Positions 26,661-37,640 of a stretch of DNA of 52,065 nucleotides are shown one piece after another. The stretch is taken from assembly GCA_002787235.1 (NCBI GenBank), contig PCWG01000037.1, forward strand, positions 1 to 52,065, given 5' to 3'. Within the stretch, counting starts at the first letter, position 1. The number at the start of each line of letters is the position of its first letter. The translations under genes were made by a program, and so were the position numbers. The notes below the pieces were generated by a model. That model saw nothing but the letters and a program-made list of their open reading frames with translations, was not told the DNA's origin and did not search any database. The DNA is from Nitrospinae bacterium CG11_big_fil_rev_8_21_14_0_20_45_15. Lineage in GTDB: Bacteria > Nitrospinota > Nitrospinia > Nitrospinales > VA-1.

Positions 26661-28463
26661 ATGGACAAAAAAAACGTACGAAATTTTTCAATCATCGCCC
26701 ACATTGACCACGGCAAATCCACTCTGGCCGATAAGCTGATTCTTGCCACCGGAGGACTCCAAAAACGGGAGATGAAAGAACAGGTGCTGGACAATATGGA
26801 GCTGGAACGCGAGCGCGGCATCACCATAAAAGCCCAAACAGTGCGCCTCAGCTACAAAGACGCGGCCGGAAATCCTTATATTTTTAATATGATAGACACT
26901 CCCGGCCATGTTGACTTCAGCTATGAAGTGTCCCGTTCGCTGGCCGCCTGCGAGGGTGCCTTATTGATCGTCGATGCGACACAGGGAATCCAGGCCCAGA
27001 CCATCGCTAATCTCAATCTCGCATTGAAAATCAATCTGACCATCATCCCTGTCATCAATAAAATCGATCTTCCCAGTGCCAATCCTGAAGCCATCAAGGA
27101 ACAGTTGGAGGATATTTTACAAATCGAAGCGGGTGGTGCCATCCTGACCAGTGCCAAACAAGGCATCGGAATCGATGAACTGTTGCAAGCCATCGCAGAT
27201 CAAATTCCACCTCCTGAGGGAGATTCCGAAAAACCGTTGAGTGCCTTGCTGTTTGATGCCTGGTACGATGCGTACAAGGGTGTCATTGTTCTGGTCAAGA
27301 TTGTCGAAGGAACGATGCGAGTGGGCGATCCTATTTACTTGATGGCCGCTGACAAAACGTATCAGGTAGAAGAACTGGGTGCCTTCACTCCCGCGCAAAT
27401 CAAGCTGGACGTGCTTCAGGCCGGAGACGTTGGTTATGTTGTCGCAGGGATCAAGGAACTCGGGCAAACCAAAATCGGTGACACCATTACGAATGCCAAA
27501 CGCAAGACACCGCAACCCCTGCAAGGTTACAAAGAAGTCAACCCTATGGTATTCAGCGGGTTGTATCCTATCAGCGGCGAACAGTACGAACTCTTGCGTG
27601 ACGCCCTGAAAAAACTAATGCTCAACGATGCCTCTTTCACTTATGAAGCCGAAACTTCTACGGCACTTGGGTTCGGATTCCGTTGTGGTTTTTTAGGATT
27701 GCTTCACATGGAAATCGTACGCGAACGTCTGGAAAGGGAATACCACGTTGAATTGTTGACCACGGCACCTACCGTCGTTTACAAAATCGTCACCACCGAC
27801 GGCGAGACCATCCTCATCGACAATCCTTCAAAATTGAAAGATATTAAAAACATTGAACATTTGGAAGAACCCTATGTTCGCGGAACCGTGGTCGCCCCCG
27901 AAGAATACATCGGCACCATCATGTCTTTGGCATTGGAACGACGTGGATTGCAGACCAAAATGGAGTACCTGAATCCACAGACGGTAATGCTTCAATATGA
28001 CCTGCCTTTCAATGAAATCGTGCTGGACTTCTACGACCGCCTGAAATCGGCAACGAAGGGATACGCTTCTTTTGACTACGAATTTTTAGATTTTCGTTCA
28101 TCCAGTCTGGTAAAATTGGACATTTTACTGAATGGCGAGCTGGTCGATGCGCTTTCCCTCATCATACATAAAGACAAGGCCTATTATCAGGGGCGGGCTC
28201 TCGCGAAAAGTTTGAAAGAGCAGATTCCCCAACAAATGTTTGAAGTCGCTATTCAAGCCGCGATCGGTGCTAAAGTCGTCGCCAGAGAAACTGTCAAAGC
28301 TTTGAGGAAGAACGTTCTCGCCAAGTGTTACGGCGGCGACATCACCCGAAAAAGAAAACTGCTCGAAAAACAAAAGGCTGGAAAAAAGAAAATGAAACAA
28401 ATTGGAAGCGTAGAAATCCCACAAGAAGCCTTTTTGGCAGTTTTGAGGACCGATGGAAAATAA
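26661..28463 (+). CDS. lepA: Elongation factor 4 (LepA)
   Basis: Ribosome-associated GTPase (EF4). From the ATG at 26661 it has 600 residues, the standard length; the frame reaches a TTG two codons earlier. G-motifs are AHIDHGKST (G1), the DTPGH Asp (G3) and NKID (G4). Domains II-V and the LepA-specific tail ([20 protein letters not shown]) are all present. No ribosome-binding site is visible before the ATG. It overlaps lepB by 11 bases; lepA-lepB is a common operon. Confidence 0.97.
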   Translation: MDKKNVRNFSIIAHIDHGKSTLADKLILATGGLQKREMKEQVLDNMELERERGITIKAQTVRLSYKDAAGNPYIFNMIDTPGHVDFSYEVSRSLAACEGALLIVDATQGIQAQTIANLNLALKINLTIIPVINKIDLPSANPEAIKEQLEDILQIEAGGAILTSAKQGIGIDELLQAIADQIPPPEGDSEKPLSALLFDAWYDAYKGVIVLVKIVEGTMRVGDPIYLMAADKTYQVEELGAFTPAQIKLDVLQAGDVGYVVAGIKELGQTKIGDTITNAKRKTPQPLQGYKEVNPMVFSGLYPISGEQYELLRDALKKLMLNDASFTYEAETSTALGFGFRCGFLGLLHMEIVRERLEREYHVELLTTAPTVVYKIVTTDGETILIDNPSKLKDIKNIEHLEEPYVRGTVVAPEEYIGTIMSLALERRGLQTKMEYLNPQTVMLQYDLPFNEIVLDFYDRLKSATKGYASFDYEFLDFRSSSLVKLDILLNGELVDALSLIIHKDKAYYQGRALAKSLKEQIPQQMFEVAIQAAIGAKVVARETVKALRKNVLAKCYGGDITRKRKLLEKQKAGKKKMKQIGSVEIPQEAFLAVLRTDGK

Positions 28464-29124
28464 TACAACGGATCAAGCCAAACCTGTCACGACTCCAGAA
28501 CAAACAAAAAGTGTTGTCCGCGAAACCGCTGAAGCGTTTTTTATCGCACTGCTGTTGGCACTTTTCATCCGAACTTTCATCGTACAGGCCTTCAAAATCC
28601 CTTCTGAGTCGATGATGAAGACTCTTTTGGTCGGAGATCATATCCTCGTTTCCAAGTTTTCCTATGGCATCCATATTCCTAATGAAATTCCTCTTTTGGA
28701 TATCAAACTTTTTGAAGACATCGTGCTTTTTCCAGAAATCCCCAAACGCGGTGATGTGATCGTATTCAAATTTCCAAAAGATGAAAAGAAAGACTTCATC
28801 AAGCGTGTCATTGGCGTTCCCGGAGACCTGCTTGAAATTCGCGATCAAAAAGTTTTCATCAACAACAAATTACTCAACGAACCCTACATCTGGCATCAAG
28901 AGCCGGGGGCCAGTCTCCCACAACGAGACAATATCGCCCCGGTAATGATTCCGCCGGGAATGTTATTCATGATGGGTGACAACAGGGAAAACAGTCAGGA
29001 CAGCCGATTTTGGGGTTTTCTTGATGCACGGAAAGTCAAAGGAAAAGCCCAGAACATCTATTGGTCCTGGGATACGGACGCAGGTCGAGTCAGAACCGAA
29101 CGCTTTGCCATGTCTATCGAATGA
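28453..29124 (+). CDS. lepB: Signal peptidase I
   Basis: Membrane serine protease that cuts signal peptides from exported proteins. The 223 residues have one N-terminal membrane helix (about 26-43), the catalytic Ser53 in [11 protein letters not shown], the general base Lys117 in [12 protein letters not shown], and the [15 protein letters not shown] box. The catalytic domain faces the periplasm. Its ATG lies inside lepA (28453) and its TGA overlaps the next ATG, so translation is probably coupled on both sides. Confidence 0.96.
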   Translation: MENNTTDQAKPVTTPEQTKSVVRETAEAFFIALLLALFIRTFIVQAFKIPSESMMKTLLVGDHILVSKFSYGIHIPNEIPLLDIKLFEDIVLFPEIPKRGDVIVFKFPKDEKKDFIKRVIGVPGDLLEIRDQKVFINNKLLNEPYIWHQEPGASLPQRDNIAPVMIPPGMLFMMGDNRENSQDSRFWGFLDARKVKGKAQNIYWSWDTDAGRVRTERFAMSIE

Positions 29125-29864
29125 ACCGAAAATCAACCAATCAATCCATGAGCCCATCACTATCGACGGAACAAATACAAAAACTGGATCAAATCTTCAA
29201 CCGCGTGGAAGCGGTGCTTTTCGACTTCGACGGCTTGCTTGTTGATTCAGAACCCTACCACTACAAAGCTTATAACACCCTGTTTCAGCAATACGGGCAC
29301 ACGCTTGATCCCGAAGAATACTGGGTCGAGTGGACCTCTAAAGGCGGGGGTATCATCGGTGAAATTGAAAGACACGACCTCAATTTACCCGTCGATCCCA
29401 AGGCATTGCGGCTGGAAAAATTCAATCTCTACTCACAATTTTGTCAAAGTGGCGAAATCAAATTTTTCCCATCCGCCCGGCGAATTGCGGAAATCCTGTC
29501 AAAAACCCGTAAATTGGCCATCGCCTCAGGTTCCTGGAAACACGATATTCAGGCCATACTCAAAAACGAAAACGCCCTTCCCCTGTTCCCTGCCATATTT
29601 GGGAAAGGGGAAGCGATCAAAGAAAAACCTTACCCTGACATTTTTCTCAATGCCGCAAGGTTCCTGAAATGTTCTCCGGAAAACTGCGTCGTGATTGAAG
29701 ATGCCTTAAAGGGGCTGACTGCGGCACACAGTGCAAATATCCCCTGCATCATCATACGCAACCCACTCAATCAAAGCATTGATTTTGAAAATGCCGATGT
29801 TGTCCTGCCCAATCTGGACGCTCTCAAAATCTATCTGGAGTCCTACGTCCAGCCGGCGAGTTAA
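29121..29864 (+). CDS. HAD-superfamily phosphatase/phosphomutase-like hydrolase
   Basis: A 247-residue HAD hydrolase of the beta-phosphoglucomutase/phosphatase type. Motif I is FDFDGLLVDSEP (Asp35, Asp37), motif II IASGSWK, motif III Lys in IKEKPYPDIF and motif IV VIEDALKGLTAA. A helical cap lies between motifs I and II. The substrate is unknown, probably a small sugar phosphate or similar metabolite. The ATG overlaps the lepB stop (29121-29124), and another ATG lies 9 codons in. Its TAA overlaps the nagZ TAA on the opposite strand (29861-29864). Confidence 0.87.
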   Translation: MNRKSTNQSMSPSLSTEQIQKLDQIFNRVEAVLFDFDGLLVDSEPYHYKAYNTLFQQYGHTLDPEEYWVEWTSKGGGIIGEIERHDLNLPVDPKALRLEKFNLYSQFCQSGEIKFFPSARRIAEILSKTRKLAIASGSWKHDIQAILKNENALPLFPAIFGKGEAIKEKPYPDIFLNAARFLKCSPENCVVIEDALKGLTAAHSANIPCIIIRNPLNQSIDFENADVVLPNLDALKIYLESYVQPAS

Positions 29865-30961
29865 TGCGATTCCGCATTCAACTCATTGACCAGTGCTCGA
29901 TGCTCCTCTGCGAGTTGTAAAACTCTCGCCGGGCCTGCCGGTGGTTCCACGATTCGCTGTTTTAATTTGAGAATTCTTGCAACCGAATGTGTCACTCGTT
30001 CTAAAGGTACTTCGCCCTCTTCCAATCCCCTCAGCAATCGATTTTGAATTCGTGTGATTTTTCCCAGATCGTGACACACAAGAAACAAGTCGATGCCCGC
30101 TAAAAAACCCAAAACGGGAACCGAATCCTCAGGGTAATTGTCATCGATTGCCTTCATGTCCAGATCGTCGGAAATAACAATGCCTTCAAATCCAAGCCGC
30201 TTGCGTAACAAATCCTGCAAGATAAAATGTGAAAATGTAGCTGGGTTGTCCTTGTCCCACGCCGAATAGATGACATGGGCGGGCATGATCGCCTCCAGCC
30301 CCTCTTCAACGGCACGTGCAAAAGGTGGAAGCTCGGTTTCCTCCAACGATTGAATCTCGCGCTGTACTTTCGGCAATTCCAGATGCGAATCTCTGTCTGT
30401 ATCGCCATGACCGGGAAAGTGTTTCCCAACAGGTATCACTTGCGCAGAGCGGACTCCCCGGGCAAAAGCACAGGCCAGCTTGCCCGCCCATTCCGGAGTA
30501 CTGCTGAATGCGCGACGACCGATGATGGGATTGTCTGGATTGCTGTCCACATCCAATACCGGAGCGTAAACCATATTCACACCCGCCGCCCGCAATTCGT
30601 TCGCCAAAGCGTTTCCAAAGCGTTGCGCCAGAGTCTCCGACCGCGTGCGATCAAGATAAGAAGGATGAGGAAATGCAGTGAAAGGAGCTCCCAGGCGCGA
30701 AACCCGCCCGCCCTCCTGATCCACAGAAATAAAAAGCGGCGCAGGCAAATTTTTTTTCGCAAACTTCTGCAAGTCCCGCGTCAATTCGAGCAATTGATCG
30801 GGCTCATCAAAATTCCGTTCAAACAATATCAAACCACCCAACTTATGACTTCCGATGAAATCCTCGGTTTGCGTGGTGAGTGCGGTGCCTTCGAAACCGG
30901 ATATCAACATCTGACCGGTTTGTTCCAAAAAATTTAATTGTGAATTCAAAAAAAACTCCAT
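29861..30961 (-). CDS. nagZ: Beta-N-acetylhexosaminidase (NagZ-type, GH3)
   Basis: Cytoplasmic glycosidase that removes GlcNAc from recycled cell-wall muropeptides. From the ATG at 30961 it has 366 residues; a TTG four codons up is in frame. GH3 signatures are present: FISVDQEGGRVSRL, the flexible loop KHFPGHGDTDRDSH (from residue 190) with the acid/base His, and VISDDLDMKAI with the nucleophile Asp. There is no signal peptide, as expected. It lies 62 bases after the hybrid kinase in the same orientation and converges, with 4 bases of overlap, on the HAD gene. Confidence 0.93.
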   Translation of the reverse strand: MEFFLNSQLNFLEQTGQMLISGFEGTALTTQTEDFIGSHKLGGLILFERNFDEPDQLLELTRDLQKFAKKNLPAPLFISVDQEGGRVSRLGAPFTAFPHPSYLDRTRSETLAQRFGNALANELRAAGVNMVYAPVLDVDSNPDNPIIGRRAFSSTPEWAGKLACAFARGVRSAQVIPVGKHFPGHGDTDRDSHLELPKVQREIQSLEETELPPFARAVEEGLEAIMPAHVIYSAWDKDNPATFSHFILQDLLRKRLGFEGIVISDDLDMKAIDDNYPEDSVPVLGFLAGIDLFLVCHDLGKITRIQNRLLRGLEEGEVPLERVTHSVARILKLKQRIVEPPAGPARVLQLAEEHRALVNELNAESH

Positions 30962-31023
30962 TCGTCCAGACAACCCATCACCGGACGAAAAAAATGAGGG
31001 GAAAATACTTGAGGGGAATCAAA

Positions 31024-32475
31024 CTAGGAAACTTTTCTCTTAAAAATCTCATCGATTTTCATCAAGAGCTGTGAAATATCGATGGGTTTGATGAGGTAAT
31101 CCTCAAAACCCAAATTCATAGCCTTTTCCTTCTCATGCTCCATAGCATTTGCGGTCAAGGCCATCACGGGAATATCTCGGGTCTCTGACAAATTTTTCAG
31201 CCGATCGAAGGCGGCCAAACCGTCCATTCCGGGAAGATTGAGATCCATGAGAATGAGGTCTGGTAATTGTGCAAGAGCAAGATCGATTCCAGAATAAGCA
31301 TCCTTCGCTTCAACCAGATCAACATTCGGACGAAACTTAAGGATATGTCGCATCAAATCCATATTTTTCTTATTATCTTCAATATAAAGCAATCTCATTC
31401 TATCTTCAGGAACGCTGTTTCCCCATAAAACAGTATCCGACGTGATCTGCCGAGTGAAAGAATGGTCTGTATCGTGAGTACGAATCAAATCAACATAAAA
31501 AGTACTGCCTTCTTCGAGAGTACTTTCAAAGCCGATGCTCCCCCCCATCAGGGCGACCAGGTCTTTGGAAATAGCCAGTCCGATACCCGTCCCCTCCACT
31601 CCCAAATGCTCGGCACCCAGCCGTTCAAAGGCAACAAAAAGGGAAGCATATTTTTCCTCTGGAATGCCAAAACCCGTGTCTTCAAAATTGACCCGGACAG
31701 AATCTCTTGTGATATCGGACAGGAAAATACGCACACTGCCTCGATCCCTGTTGTATTTGATCGAATTTGAAATCAGGTTCAGAAAGACCTGTCTCAATCG
31801 AAGGTGATCCGCAGACACAAAACAGGGTTCCCTGTTTTCTCCATCAAAATGCAGAGAGACCCTCTTTTTTGAAGCTAAAGGAACCGAAGCAGCGATCACA
31901 TTTTCCAGCAATTCATAGACATCAATGTTTTCAGTCACCAACTCCAGAGTACCGCTTTCAACTCTGGAAAGGTCGAGAACTTCATTTATCAATTGAAGAA
32001 GATGTTGACCCGATGATTGGATGTTCTCAATGCTTTGTGCCTGCGAGTCGGAGAGGGGCGATTTGGAGTCATTTAAAAGCAGGCAGGAAAATCCTAAAAT
32101 CGTGTTCATGGGAGTGCGCAATTCGTGACTCATTCGTGCCAGGAATTCCGACTTGGCTTTGTTAGCCGTTTCCGCGTCACTTTTTGCCTTTTGCAATTCG
32201 GCTGTTCGTAGTTTTACTCTTTCCTCCAATTGCCCCTGAACTTCAATCAAAGCTTCTTCAGCCAACTGCTTTTTCTGGATCTCCAGTTTAAGAGAAGCGT
32301 TTTTCCCCAACAATTCATCTGACGCCAAATCCATGGCTCGTTCCAGCATCATGTAATCGGACTCAAACTGCTCATAGGATTCTTCCACGGCGGACAAAAA
32401 TTTCAGCATCTGCGCAGATTCCAGATTGGAACCCTTTAACAACCGGTCGATTTGCTTGCGCAACAATTTATGCAT
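31024..32475 (-). CDS. Cytoplasmic hybrid histidine kinase with receiver domain
   Basis: A 483-residue sensor kinase. It has an N-terminal coiled-coil (about 55-110), a HisKA domain with phospho-acceptor His117 in RMSHELRTP, an ATPase domain (N box near [11 protein letters not shown] boxes [10 protein letters not shown] and GTGIGLAI) and a C-terminal receiver domain (361-480) with Asp411, Glu366-Asp367, Thr441 and Lys463. There is no membrane segment, so it is soluble. It starts one base after the FIST gene stop, and FIST is the likely sensory input. The output regulator is not in the window. Confidence 0.93.
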   Translation of the reverse strand: MHKLLRKQIDRLLKGSNLESAQMLKFLSAVEESYEQFESDYMMLERAMDLASDELLGKNASLKLEIQKKQLAEEALIEVQGQLEERVKLRTAELQKAKSDAETANKAKSEFLARMSHELRTPMNTILGFSCLLLNDSKSPLSDSQAQSIENIQSSGQHLLQLINEVLDLSRVESGTLELVTENIDVYELLENVIAASVPLASKKRVSLHFDGENREPCFVSADHLRLRQVFLNLISNSIKYNRDRGSVRIFLSDITRDSVRVNFEDTGFGIPEEKYASLFVAFERLGAEHLGVEGTGIGLAISKDLVALMGGSIGFESTLEEGSTFYVDLIRTHDTDHSFTRQITSDTVLWGNSVPEDRMRLLYIEDNKKNMDLMRHILKFRPNVDLVEAKDAYSGIDLALAQLPDLILMDLNLPGMDGLAAFDRLKNLSETRDIPVMALTANAMEHEKEKAMNLGFEDYLIKPIDISQLLMKIDEIFKRKVS

Positions 32476-32476
32476 T

Positions 32477-33622
32477 CTAGATTTCTGAAAAAGATGTGAT
32501 CGTCATCGTTTGATTATGAAACTCGCAACTTCCAAACTGTTGAAAATGAGCAATCTCCCCATAGGAATAGAATCCAGTCAAAACGGGTGATTCCCCCACC
32601 ACCTCCCGGACCTCCTCAATCTCTTCATCAATGCGTTGTCTCATAACAATTTTCCTGCCCACACAACTGACCAGGATTGCCAGTTGCATTGAGTTATCCA
32701 AAAACCTTTCATTTGCCATGTTTGCCGCATTATGAGCCCCTTCTACCAAACGAAAATTATTCGTTTTCATCAGTCGGGCTAACGAACCTTCAGGAATATC
32801 TCCCGCAAAAGTCATTGTCTTTTCATCTTCATTGATAGCCAAAACAGTCCGAACCACCTCACGTTTCATCCCTTCGGTTCGATAGCTCAAGGGAAATAAA
32901 AACTGATTGTAGGAAAGATTTTCCGACTTTTCTGGACCCAGATAGTTTTTATACAGATCCAGTGCAGACTGGCCATCCAGTTGATACAAAACATTGCCTT
33001 CGGATTTTGTCACGTGCCGCTCAGGACCAAAAGGTACAAACCCACCTAAAGAACCATATCCGACCTTCAAACGAGTGCCATAAAACCCAAGAATAACAAC
33101 TTTGCCCACTTCAAAATCTCTATTCCCGCAAATCAACGTTTCACAAAAATCGGTACCATCTCCCGCAAGGCCCCCGGTAAGCCCAACACCCCCAGGAAGC
33201 TTACCCATAATGCCTTCCACCAACTGACTTCCATTGACAGTCAAGCCATCGGACAAAACAAAGGCGTGAACCAAACCTTCTTTAGGAAGCCCCGCAACCA
33301 GTTCGACGCCCAGTTGATACGATGTCTCAAAGTCGCTCGACGGTAGCACGCAATAATCAACGTGACTGTGTTCAAAAAGAATCGCCGTAACCACAAGAGA
33401 ATCTTCCAAAACTTGACTGTCATTGAGAATTTCACCCGAGGTCGAGCACCCCACCAAAGTAGAATTTGGAAACTCCTGCCGCAATTGAGAGTATATGTTC
33501 TGACCGCAAATAGATTTCCTGCTACCAAAAATAAAAACCAATTGCGCATTTTCCAGAAATTCTTGTGGAAAACTTCCAGACCAACCCTCATCAGCCGTCC
33601 AATGTTGATTAACAATCTTCAT
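32477..33622 (-). CDS. FIST-domain sensory protein
   Basis: A 381-residue protein with a FIST_N domain (about 30-215; [12 protein letters not shown] is the family hallmark, and [12 protein letters not shown] follows) and a FIST_C domain (about 225-365; [20 protein letters not shown] and [14 protein letters not shown]). FIST domains are proposed to bind small ligands such as amino acids and feed signal-transduction proteins. It sits directly upstream of a histidine kinase with a one-base gap, which supports a sensor-kinase pair. The leader carries a terminator-like hairpin (33698-33719). Confidence 0.92.
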   Translation of the reverse strand: MKIVNQHWTADEGWSGSFPQEFLENAQLVFIFGSRKSICGQNIYSQLRQEFPNSTLVGCSTSGEILNDSQVLEDSLVVTAILFEHSHVDYCVLPSSDFETSYQLGVELVAGLPKEGLVHAFVLSDGLTVNGSQLVEGIMGKLPGGVGLTGGLAGDGTDFCETLICGNRDFEVGKVVILGFYGTRLKVGYGSLGGFVPFGPERHVTKSEGNVLYQLDGQSALDLYKNYLGPEKSENLSYNQFLFPLSYRTEGMKREVVRTVLAINEDEKTMTFAGDIPEGSLARLMKTNNFRLVEGAHNAANMANERFLDNSMQLAILVSCVGRKIVMRQRIDEEIEEVREVVGESPVLTGFYSYGEIAHFQQFGSCEFHNQTMTITSFSEI

Positions 33623-34071
33623 GGAGAACCCATTGTTCTTAATGTTATTTCTTACAAAACCTGTCTCATCAGCTCCCTTTGCCCGACTATCTTAAACAAA
33701 AAAGCTGATTGGAAATCAGAAAATAATCTCTCAAGCATTAAACTATGGCGTACAGGTAGAGGAAAACCGAAATTCAAAATAATGAATTATAACTAAAAAG
33801 TCCAAAAGGCCATAAAGTATTTTTTCCAGGAACACAAAGCAACTTCATTTTCCTTGACAGACAAGCTTTGAAAATGCTTCAATTGGCCCTCATTTAATTA
33901 GAGGGGTTATTTGTAAAAGACTTGATACAATATTGAGCCTTTTGCACTTCATAAACTCACTCATTTATACTTTTCAATCTCAAATACCTGATGAGCAGTC
34001 GCAGGTCGTATCTGGTTTTATCTTTTACCGAAACCGGGTTATGAAGATTGAATTTAAATCGGGAATATTTT
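33623..34071. other. Divergent regulatory region between the FIST/kinase pair and sdhA
   Basis: A gap of about 450 AT-rich bases. It holds a minus-strand hairpin plus T-run (33698-33719), a minus-strand TATAAT (33791-33786) that could start the FIST transcript, and a plus-strand TTGACA (33854-33859) with TTCAAT 18 bases on (33878-33883) that could serve sdhA. I see no ORF or RNA gene. Confidence 0.45.
33698..33719 (-). terminator. Intrinsic-terminator-like hairpin in the leader of the FIST gene
   Basis: On the minus strand CTGATT (33719-33714), a 3-base loop and AATCAG (33710-33705) form a stem that is followed by a C and then six T (33703-33698). It lies 76-97 bases before the FIST start. 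Since the gene upstream points the other way, it would act inside the FIST leader or block stray transcription from sdhA. Confidence 0.5.
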
Positions 34072-35781
34072 GTGATCAAGCATGATGTCGTTATAGTCGG
34101 TTCAGGTTTGGCGGGAATGCGTGCCGCTCTGGAAACCTGTAAAGGTTTGGATGTCGCAATCCTCACCAAAGTGTATCCCACTCGTTCTCATTCAGGAGCC
34201 GCACAGGGCGGAATTGCCGCCTCTTTAGGTAGCACCGAATCGGACAGCTGGGAAGAACATATGTACGATACCGTAAAAGGTGGAGACTTCCTGAGCGATC
34301 AGGATGCCGTGGAAGAGTATGTGAAGGCCGCCCCAAAGGTCATTTACGAACTCGAACATCTGGGCTGTATCTTCAGCCGAACTCCGGATGGAAAGATTGC
34401 CCAGCGTCATTTTGGTGGCCATTCCAAACCGCGCGCCTGTTTTGCCGCTGACCGCACAGGACACGCCATCCTCCATGCTCTACACGAACAGATATTAAAA
34501 GAGGGTAAATCCGTAAAAATTTACTCCGAATGGTTCATGCACTCCCTCATCACCGAAGGCAACAAATGCAAAGGTGTTGTGGTCAGTGACATTCAGACCG
34601 GTGCCGTCGAGGTGATTCAGGCTAAATCAGTTATTTTCTGCACCGGTGGTTACGGTCGCGTTTGCAAAATCACCTCCAACGCTTTTGCAAGTACCGCCGA
34701 TGGCGTGATGGCGGCATTCAACGCTGGCATCCCCCTTGAAGATGCAGAATTTGTCCAGTTTCATCCATCGGGACTTTACAGACAAGGCATTTTATTCTCC
34801 GAAGCCGCACGCTCTGAAGGGGGTTACCTCGTCAACGGAAAAGGCGAACGCTTCATGGAGAAATACGCTCCGTCGCGCATGGAACTCGCACCGCGAGACA
34901 TCGTTTCTCGAGCCGAGCAAAGTGAAATTGACGAAGGCCGAGGTATCGATGGTAAAGATTACATTTATCTGGATCTTCGCCATCTGGGAGAAAAGAAGAT
35001 CAACGAACGTCTGCCCCAAATACGTCAATTAGGTCTTGATTTTATTGGCGTTGACTGCGTAACCGATCCTTTGCCAATCCAGCCCACAGCGCATTACTCG
35101 ATGGGTGGCATTCCCACAAACAAATTCGGCCAGGTCATCATTGACGATCAGGGCACGCCAATGGAAGGATTTTTTGCAGCGGGGGAATGTGCCTGTGTTT
35201 CCGTTCATGGAGCCAACCGTCTGGGAACAAATTCTCTGCTCGAAGCGGTTGTATTTGGACAAAGGGCCGGCAAAGCCGCTTTCGAATACACACAAAAAGC
35301 CAGTTTTGAAAACATCAATGAAGGTCAGGAAAAAGCTCGTATTCTTGAAACCTTTGAAGATATCTTCCAAAGAGATGGAACTGAAAGTTACAATGTGATC
35401 CGCAATGAAATGAAAGAAGTCATGACCTCTCATTGCGGTGTTTACCGTTCTGCAAAAAAGCTCGAACATTGCATTGAAACATTGAAGAAACTACAAGTCC
35501 GTTATAAAAAAGGCAAAGTAACCGACCGCGGAAAACTTTTTAATACCGAACTGTACGAGATCATAGAGTTGGGAAATATGCTGAAGATGGCTGAGATCAT
35601 CGCTACTTGTGCACTCAGCCGGGAAGAAAGCCGGGGTGGACATCACCGCACCGATTTCCCCAAACGAGACGACGATAAATTTCTGAAACATACATTGGTA
35701 TACCCAGGAAAAGACGGACTCGACATCAAGTACAAACCCGTGACACTAGGCAAACACAAACCCGTCGAAAGAACCTACTGA
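34072..35781 (+). CDS. sdhA: Succinate dehydrogenase / fumarate reductase flavoprotein subunit
   Basis: FAD-binding catalytic subunit (569 residues from a GTG at 34072). The start is preceded by GGGAA and gives the family-typical [21 protein letters not shown] beginning; a TTG at 34048 is also in frame. The covalent-FAD His40 is in [17 protein letters not shown]. Substrate residues appear in FHPSGLY and the ...[10 protein letters not shown] block. It interconverts succinate and fumarate, passing electrons to SdhB. Its TGA shares one base with the sdhB ATG (35779-35783). Confidence 0.96.
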   Translation: MIKHDVVIVGSGLAGMRAALETCKGLDVAILTKVYPTRSHSGAAQGGIAASLGSTESDSWEEHMYDTVKGGDFLSDQDAVEEYVKAAPKVIYELEHLGCIFSRTPDGKIAQRHFGGHSKPRACFAADRTGHAILHALHEQILKEGKSVKIYSEWFMHSLITEGNKCKGVVVSDIQTGAVEVIQAKSVIFCTGGYGRVCKITSNAFASTADGVMAAFNAGIPLEDAEFVQFHPSGLYRQGILFSEAARSEGGYLVNGKGERFMEKYAPSRMELAPRDIVSRAEQSEIDEGRGIDGKDYIYLDLRHLGEKKINERLPQIRQLGLDFIGVDCVTDPLPIQPTAHYSMGGIPTNKFGQVIIDDQGTPMEGFFAAGECACVSVHGANRLGTNSLLEAVVFGQRAGKAAFEYTQKASFENINEGQEKARILETFEDIFQRDGTESYNVIRNEMKEVMTSHCGVYRSAKKLEHCIETLKKLQVRYKKGKVTDRGKLFNTELYEIIELGNMLKMAEIIATCALSREESRGGHHRTDFPKRDDDKFLKHTLVYPGKDGLDIKYKPVTLGKHKPVERTY

Positions 35782-36719
35782 TGGCCACTTTCAAGATCAA
35801 ACGATACAATCCAGAGAAACAAGCGGAGCCGTATTACGAGGAATTTCAATATGATATTCCCGCAGGTTCGACCGTGCTCGACTGCATGAACGAAATCAAA
35901 TGGCAACAGGATGGCAGTTTGACCTTCCGGATGTCCTGTCGCAGTGCGATTTGCGGTTCCTGTGCCGTCAAAGTCAACGGTCATGCAACACTTGCCTGCC
36001 AGAAGCAGGCAGAGAACATGGTGAAAAATGACACCATCGTGCTTGAACCTTTGGGAAATATGAAACCGCTCAAAGATCTGGCTGTCGATTTCACACCCTT
36101 TTGGGATAAAATAAATAAAGTAACCCCTTATTTACAGCCCCGATCCGCCCCACCGGAAAAAGAGCGACGTCAATCGCCTGCTGAATTCAAAATGATTGAT
36201 GACACCAGCACCTGCATCATGTGTGGCTCTTGTTATTCCGACTGTAATGTACTGGAAGTGGATGATAATTTTCTCGGGCCAGCGGCACTTGCCAAAGCTC
36301 AGCGTTTTGTTGGCGACTCGCGCGATTCCAAAACTCTCGAGCGCGTCAAACAACTGAGCGAATACGGTGGTATTTGGGACTGTACCCATTGCGCGGAATG
36401 CGTCGAAAGATGTCCCAAGCCCGCCGAGCCTTTTTACAGAATCAAAGAAATCATGGCGGTTGCCTTGGAAAAAGGCGTGCATGACAACGTTGGGGCGCGA
36501 CATGCCATTTCATTTGTCAACTCCGTGAAACACAGCGGAAGCCTCAATGAAAATAAGTTACCCGTCGAGTCTATGGGCTTTTTCAATATCAAAGGCCTGC
36601 TCGAACTGGTTCCCGTGGGTCTCCGCATGTTGCTCAAACGCAAAGTGCCACCCATCCTTCACAAATCAATCGAGAACGTCCAGGACGTTCGTAGAATTTT
36701 CAGGAAACTGAATCAATGA
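35781..36719 (+). CDS. sdhB: Succinate dehydrogenase iron-sulfur subunit with a predicted extra [4Fe-4S] site
   Basis: Electron-transfer subunit of 312 residues, longer than the usual ~240, mostly from a C-terminal extension after about 225. The [2Fe-2S] Cys are 53, 58, 61 and 73. The [4Fe-4S] motif is Cys145-x2-Cys148-x2-Cys151-x3-Cys155. The third motif reads Cys201-x2-Cys204-x2-Cys207-x3-Cys211-Pro: a Cys replaces the residue (Ile in E. coli) that keeps this centre [3Fe-4S], so a second [4Fe-4S] cluster is expected, as reported for archaeal-type enzymes. It overlaps the next gene by 4 bases. Confidence 0.95.
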   Translation: MATFKIKRYNPEKQAEPYYEEFQYDIPAGSTVLDCMNEIKWQQDGSLTFRMSCRSAICGSCAVKVNGHATLACQKQAENMVKNDTIVLEPLGNMKPLKDLAVDFTPFWDKINKVTPYLQPRSAPPEKERRQSPAEFKMIDDTSTCIMCGSCYSDCNVLEVDDNFLGPAALAKAQRFVGDSRDSKTLERVKQLSEYGGIWDCTHCAECVERCPKPAEPFYRIKEIMAVALEKGVHDNVGARHAISFVNSVKHSGSLNENKLPVESMGFFNIKGLLELVPVGLRMLLKRKVPPILHKSIENVQDVRRIFRKLNQ

Positions 36720-37597
36720 AATTTGCCCTGTTTACCGGATGTGTGGCCAAAGGTGCTACCCGGGAATTGATGGTCTCCACCAAAAGAGCGGCGGAAGGCC
36801 TCGGAATAGAATTTATAGAAATGAAAAGCGCGGCCTGCTGTGGGGCCGGGGTCATCTCCGAACAAAGCCCACTCCTCGCCGATGCTCTCAATGCCCGAAC
36901 GGTTGCCATTGCCGAAGCGCAAGGCCTCGATCTGGTCACCATCTGCTCCACCTGTCAAGGGAATTTGAAAAAATCAGAGTGCAATATCGACTCCGACCCT
37001 GAATACAAGGAACAGATCAACCACATCCTCAGCGAAGGCGGTCACCAATATCTGGGTGGGAAAAGCAAAATCAAACATTTTGCCAATATCCTTGCCACCG
37101 ATGAAGGCATGGCCCTCTTGAAAGAGAAAATCAAACGTCCTTTGAAGGGACTCAAAGTCGCCGCCTTCTATGGCTGTTACGTCTTGCGCCCTTCCGGTCT
37201 GTCCGATTTCGACGATCCTGACGATCCACACGGCATGGAAGATATTTTTGCCGCACTGGGTGCAACCCCTGTCTACTACCCCAGTCGCGTCAAATGTTGT
37301 GGTTTCCCCATCATTATGATGAACAAAACCGCATCGCAGGATATGTCTGGCAATGCCCTGCTCGATGCGATTGAAAGTGGAGCCGATTGTGTCGTCACCG
37401 GCTGTCCCCTGTGCCATCTCAGCTTGGACTCTTATCAGCCTGAGATCGAAAAATTGAAGAAGAAGGGTTATTCCATCCCCATTCTCCACCTGTCGCAACT
37501 CGTGGCATTGGCTTTGGGCTACACGCCAAAAGAATTGGACATGGACAAGCATATTGTTTCAACATTGAAAATTGAAGAGCGACTCGCCCGGGGTTGA
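36716..37597 (+). CDS. sdhE: HdrB/SdhE-like CCG-domain subunit of succinate dehydrogenase
   Basis: A 293-residue protein with two complete CCG domains: Cys9, Cys41-Cys42-Gly, Cys77-x2-Cys80, then Cys154, Cys194-Cys195-Gly, Cys230-x2-Cys233. These bind unusual Fe-S clusters in heterodisulfide reductase HdrB and in the third subunit of type-E succinate:quinone oxidoreductases. No cytochrome b (SdhC/D) gene is present, so this protein probably links SdhAB to the membrane. It overlaps the sdhB stop in an ATGA junction. Here sdhE means the HdrB-like subunit, not the flavinylation factor of the same name. Confidence 0.9.
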   Translation: MKFALFTGCVAKGATRELMVSTKRAAEGLGIEFIEMKSAACCGAGVISEQSPLLADALNARTVAIAEAQGLDLVTICSTCQGNLKKSECNIDSDPEYKEQINHILSEGGHQYLGGKSKIKHFANILATDEGMALLKEKIKRPLKGLKVAAFYGCYVLRPSGLSDFDDPDDPHGMEDIFAALGATPVYYPSRVKCCGFPIIMMNKTASQDMSGNALLDAIESGADCVVTGCPLCHLSLDSYQPEIEKLKKKGYSIPILHLSQLVALALGYTPKELDMDKHIVSTLKIEERLARG

Positions 37598-37631
37598 ATG
37601 ACCCCGGTTTGACTCAGGAGCCGCTTCTTTT

Positions 37632-37636
37632 GGAGG
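37632..37636 (+). promoter_or_regulatory. Ribosome-binding site implying a CTG start
   Basis: GGAGG, 4 bases before a CTG at 37641. It is the only strong ribosome site near the conserved N-terminus of the transporter; the first in-frame ATG is 108 bases further on and lacks a good site. Confidence 0.45.
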
Positions 37637-37640
37637 CTTT

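Noticed and set aside
33841-33900. TTGACA at 33854 as a strong sdhA promoter
   Set aside because: The matching -10 needs an 18-base spacer and is 4/6; kept only as a note in the gap entry, not as a separate call.
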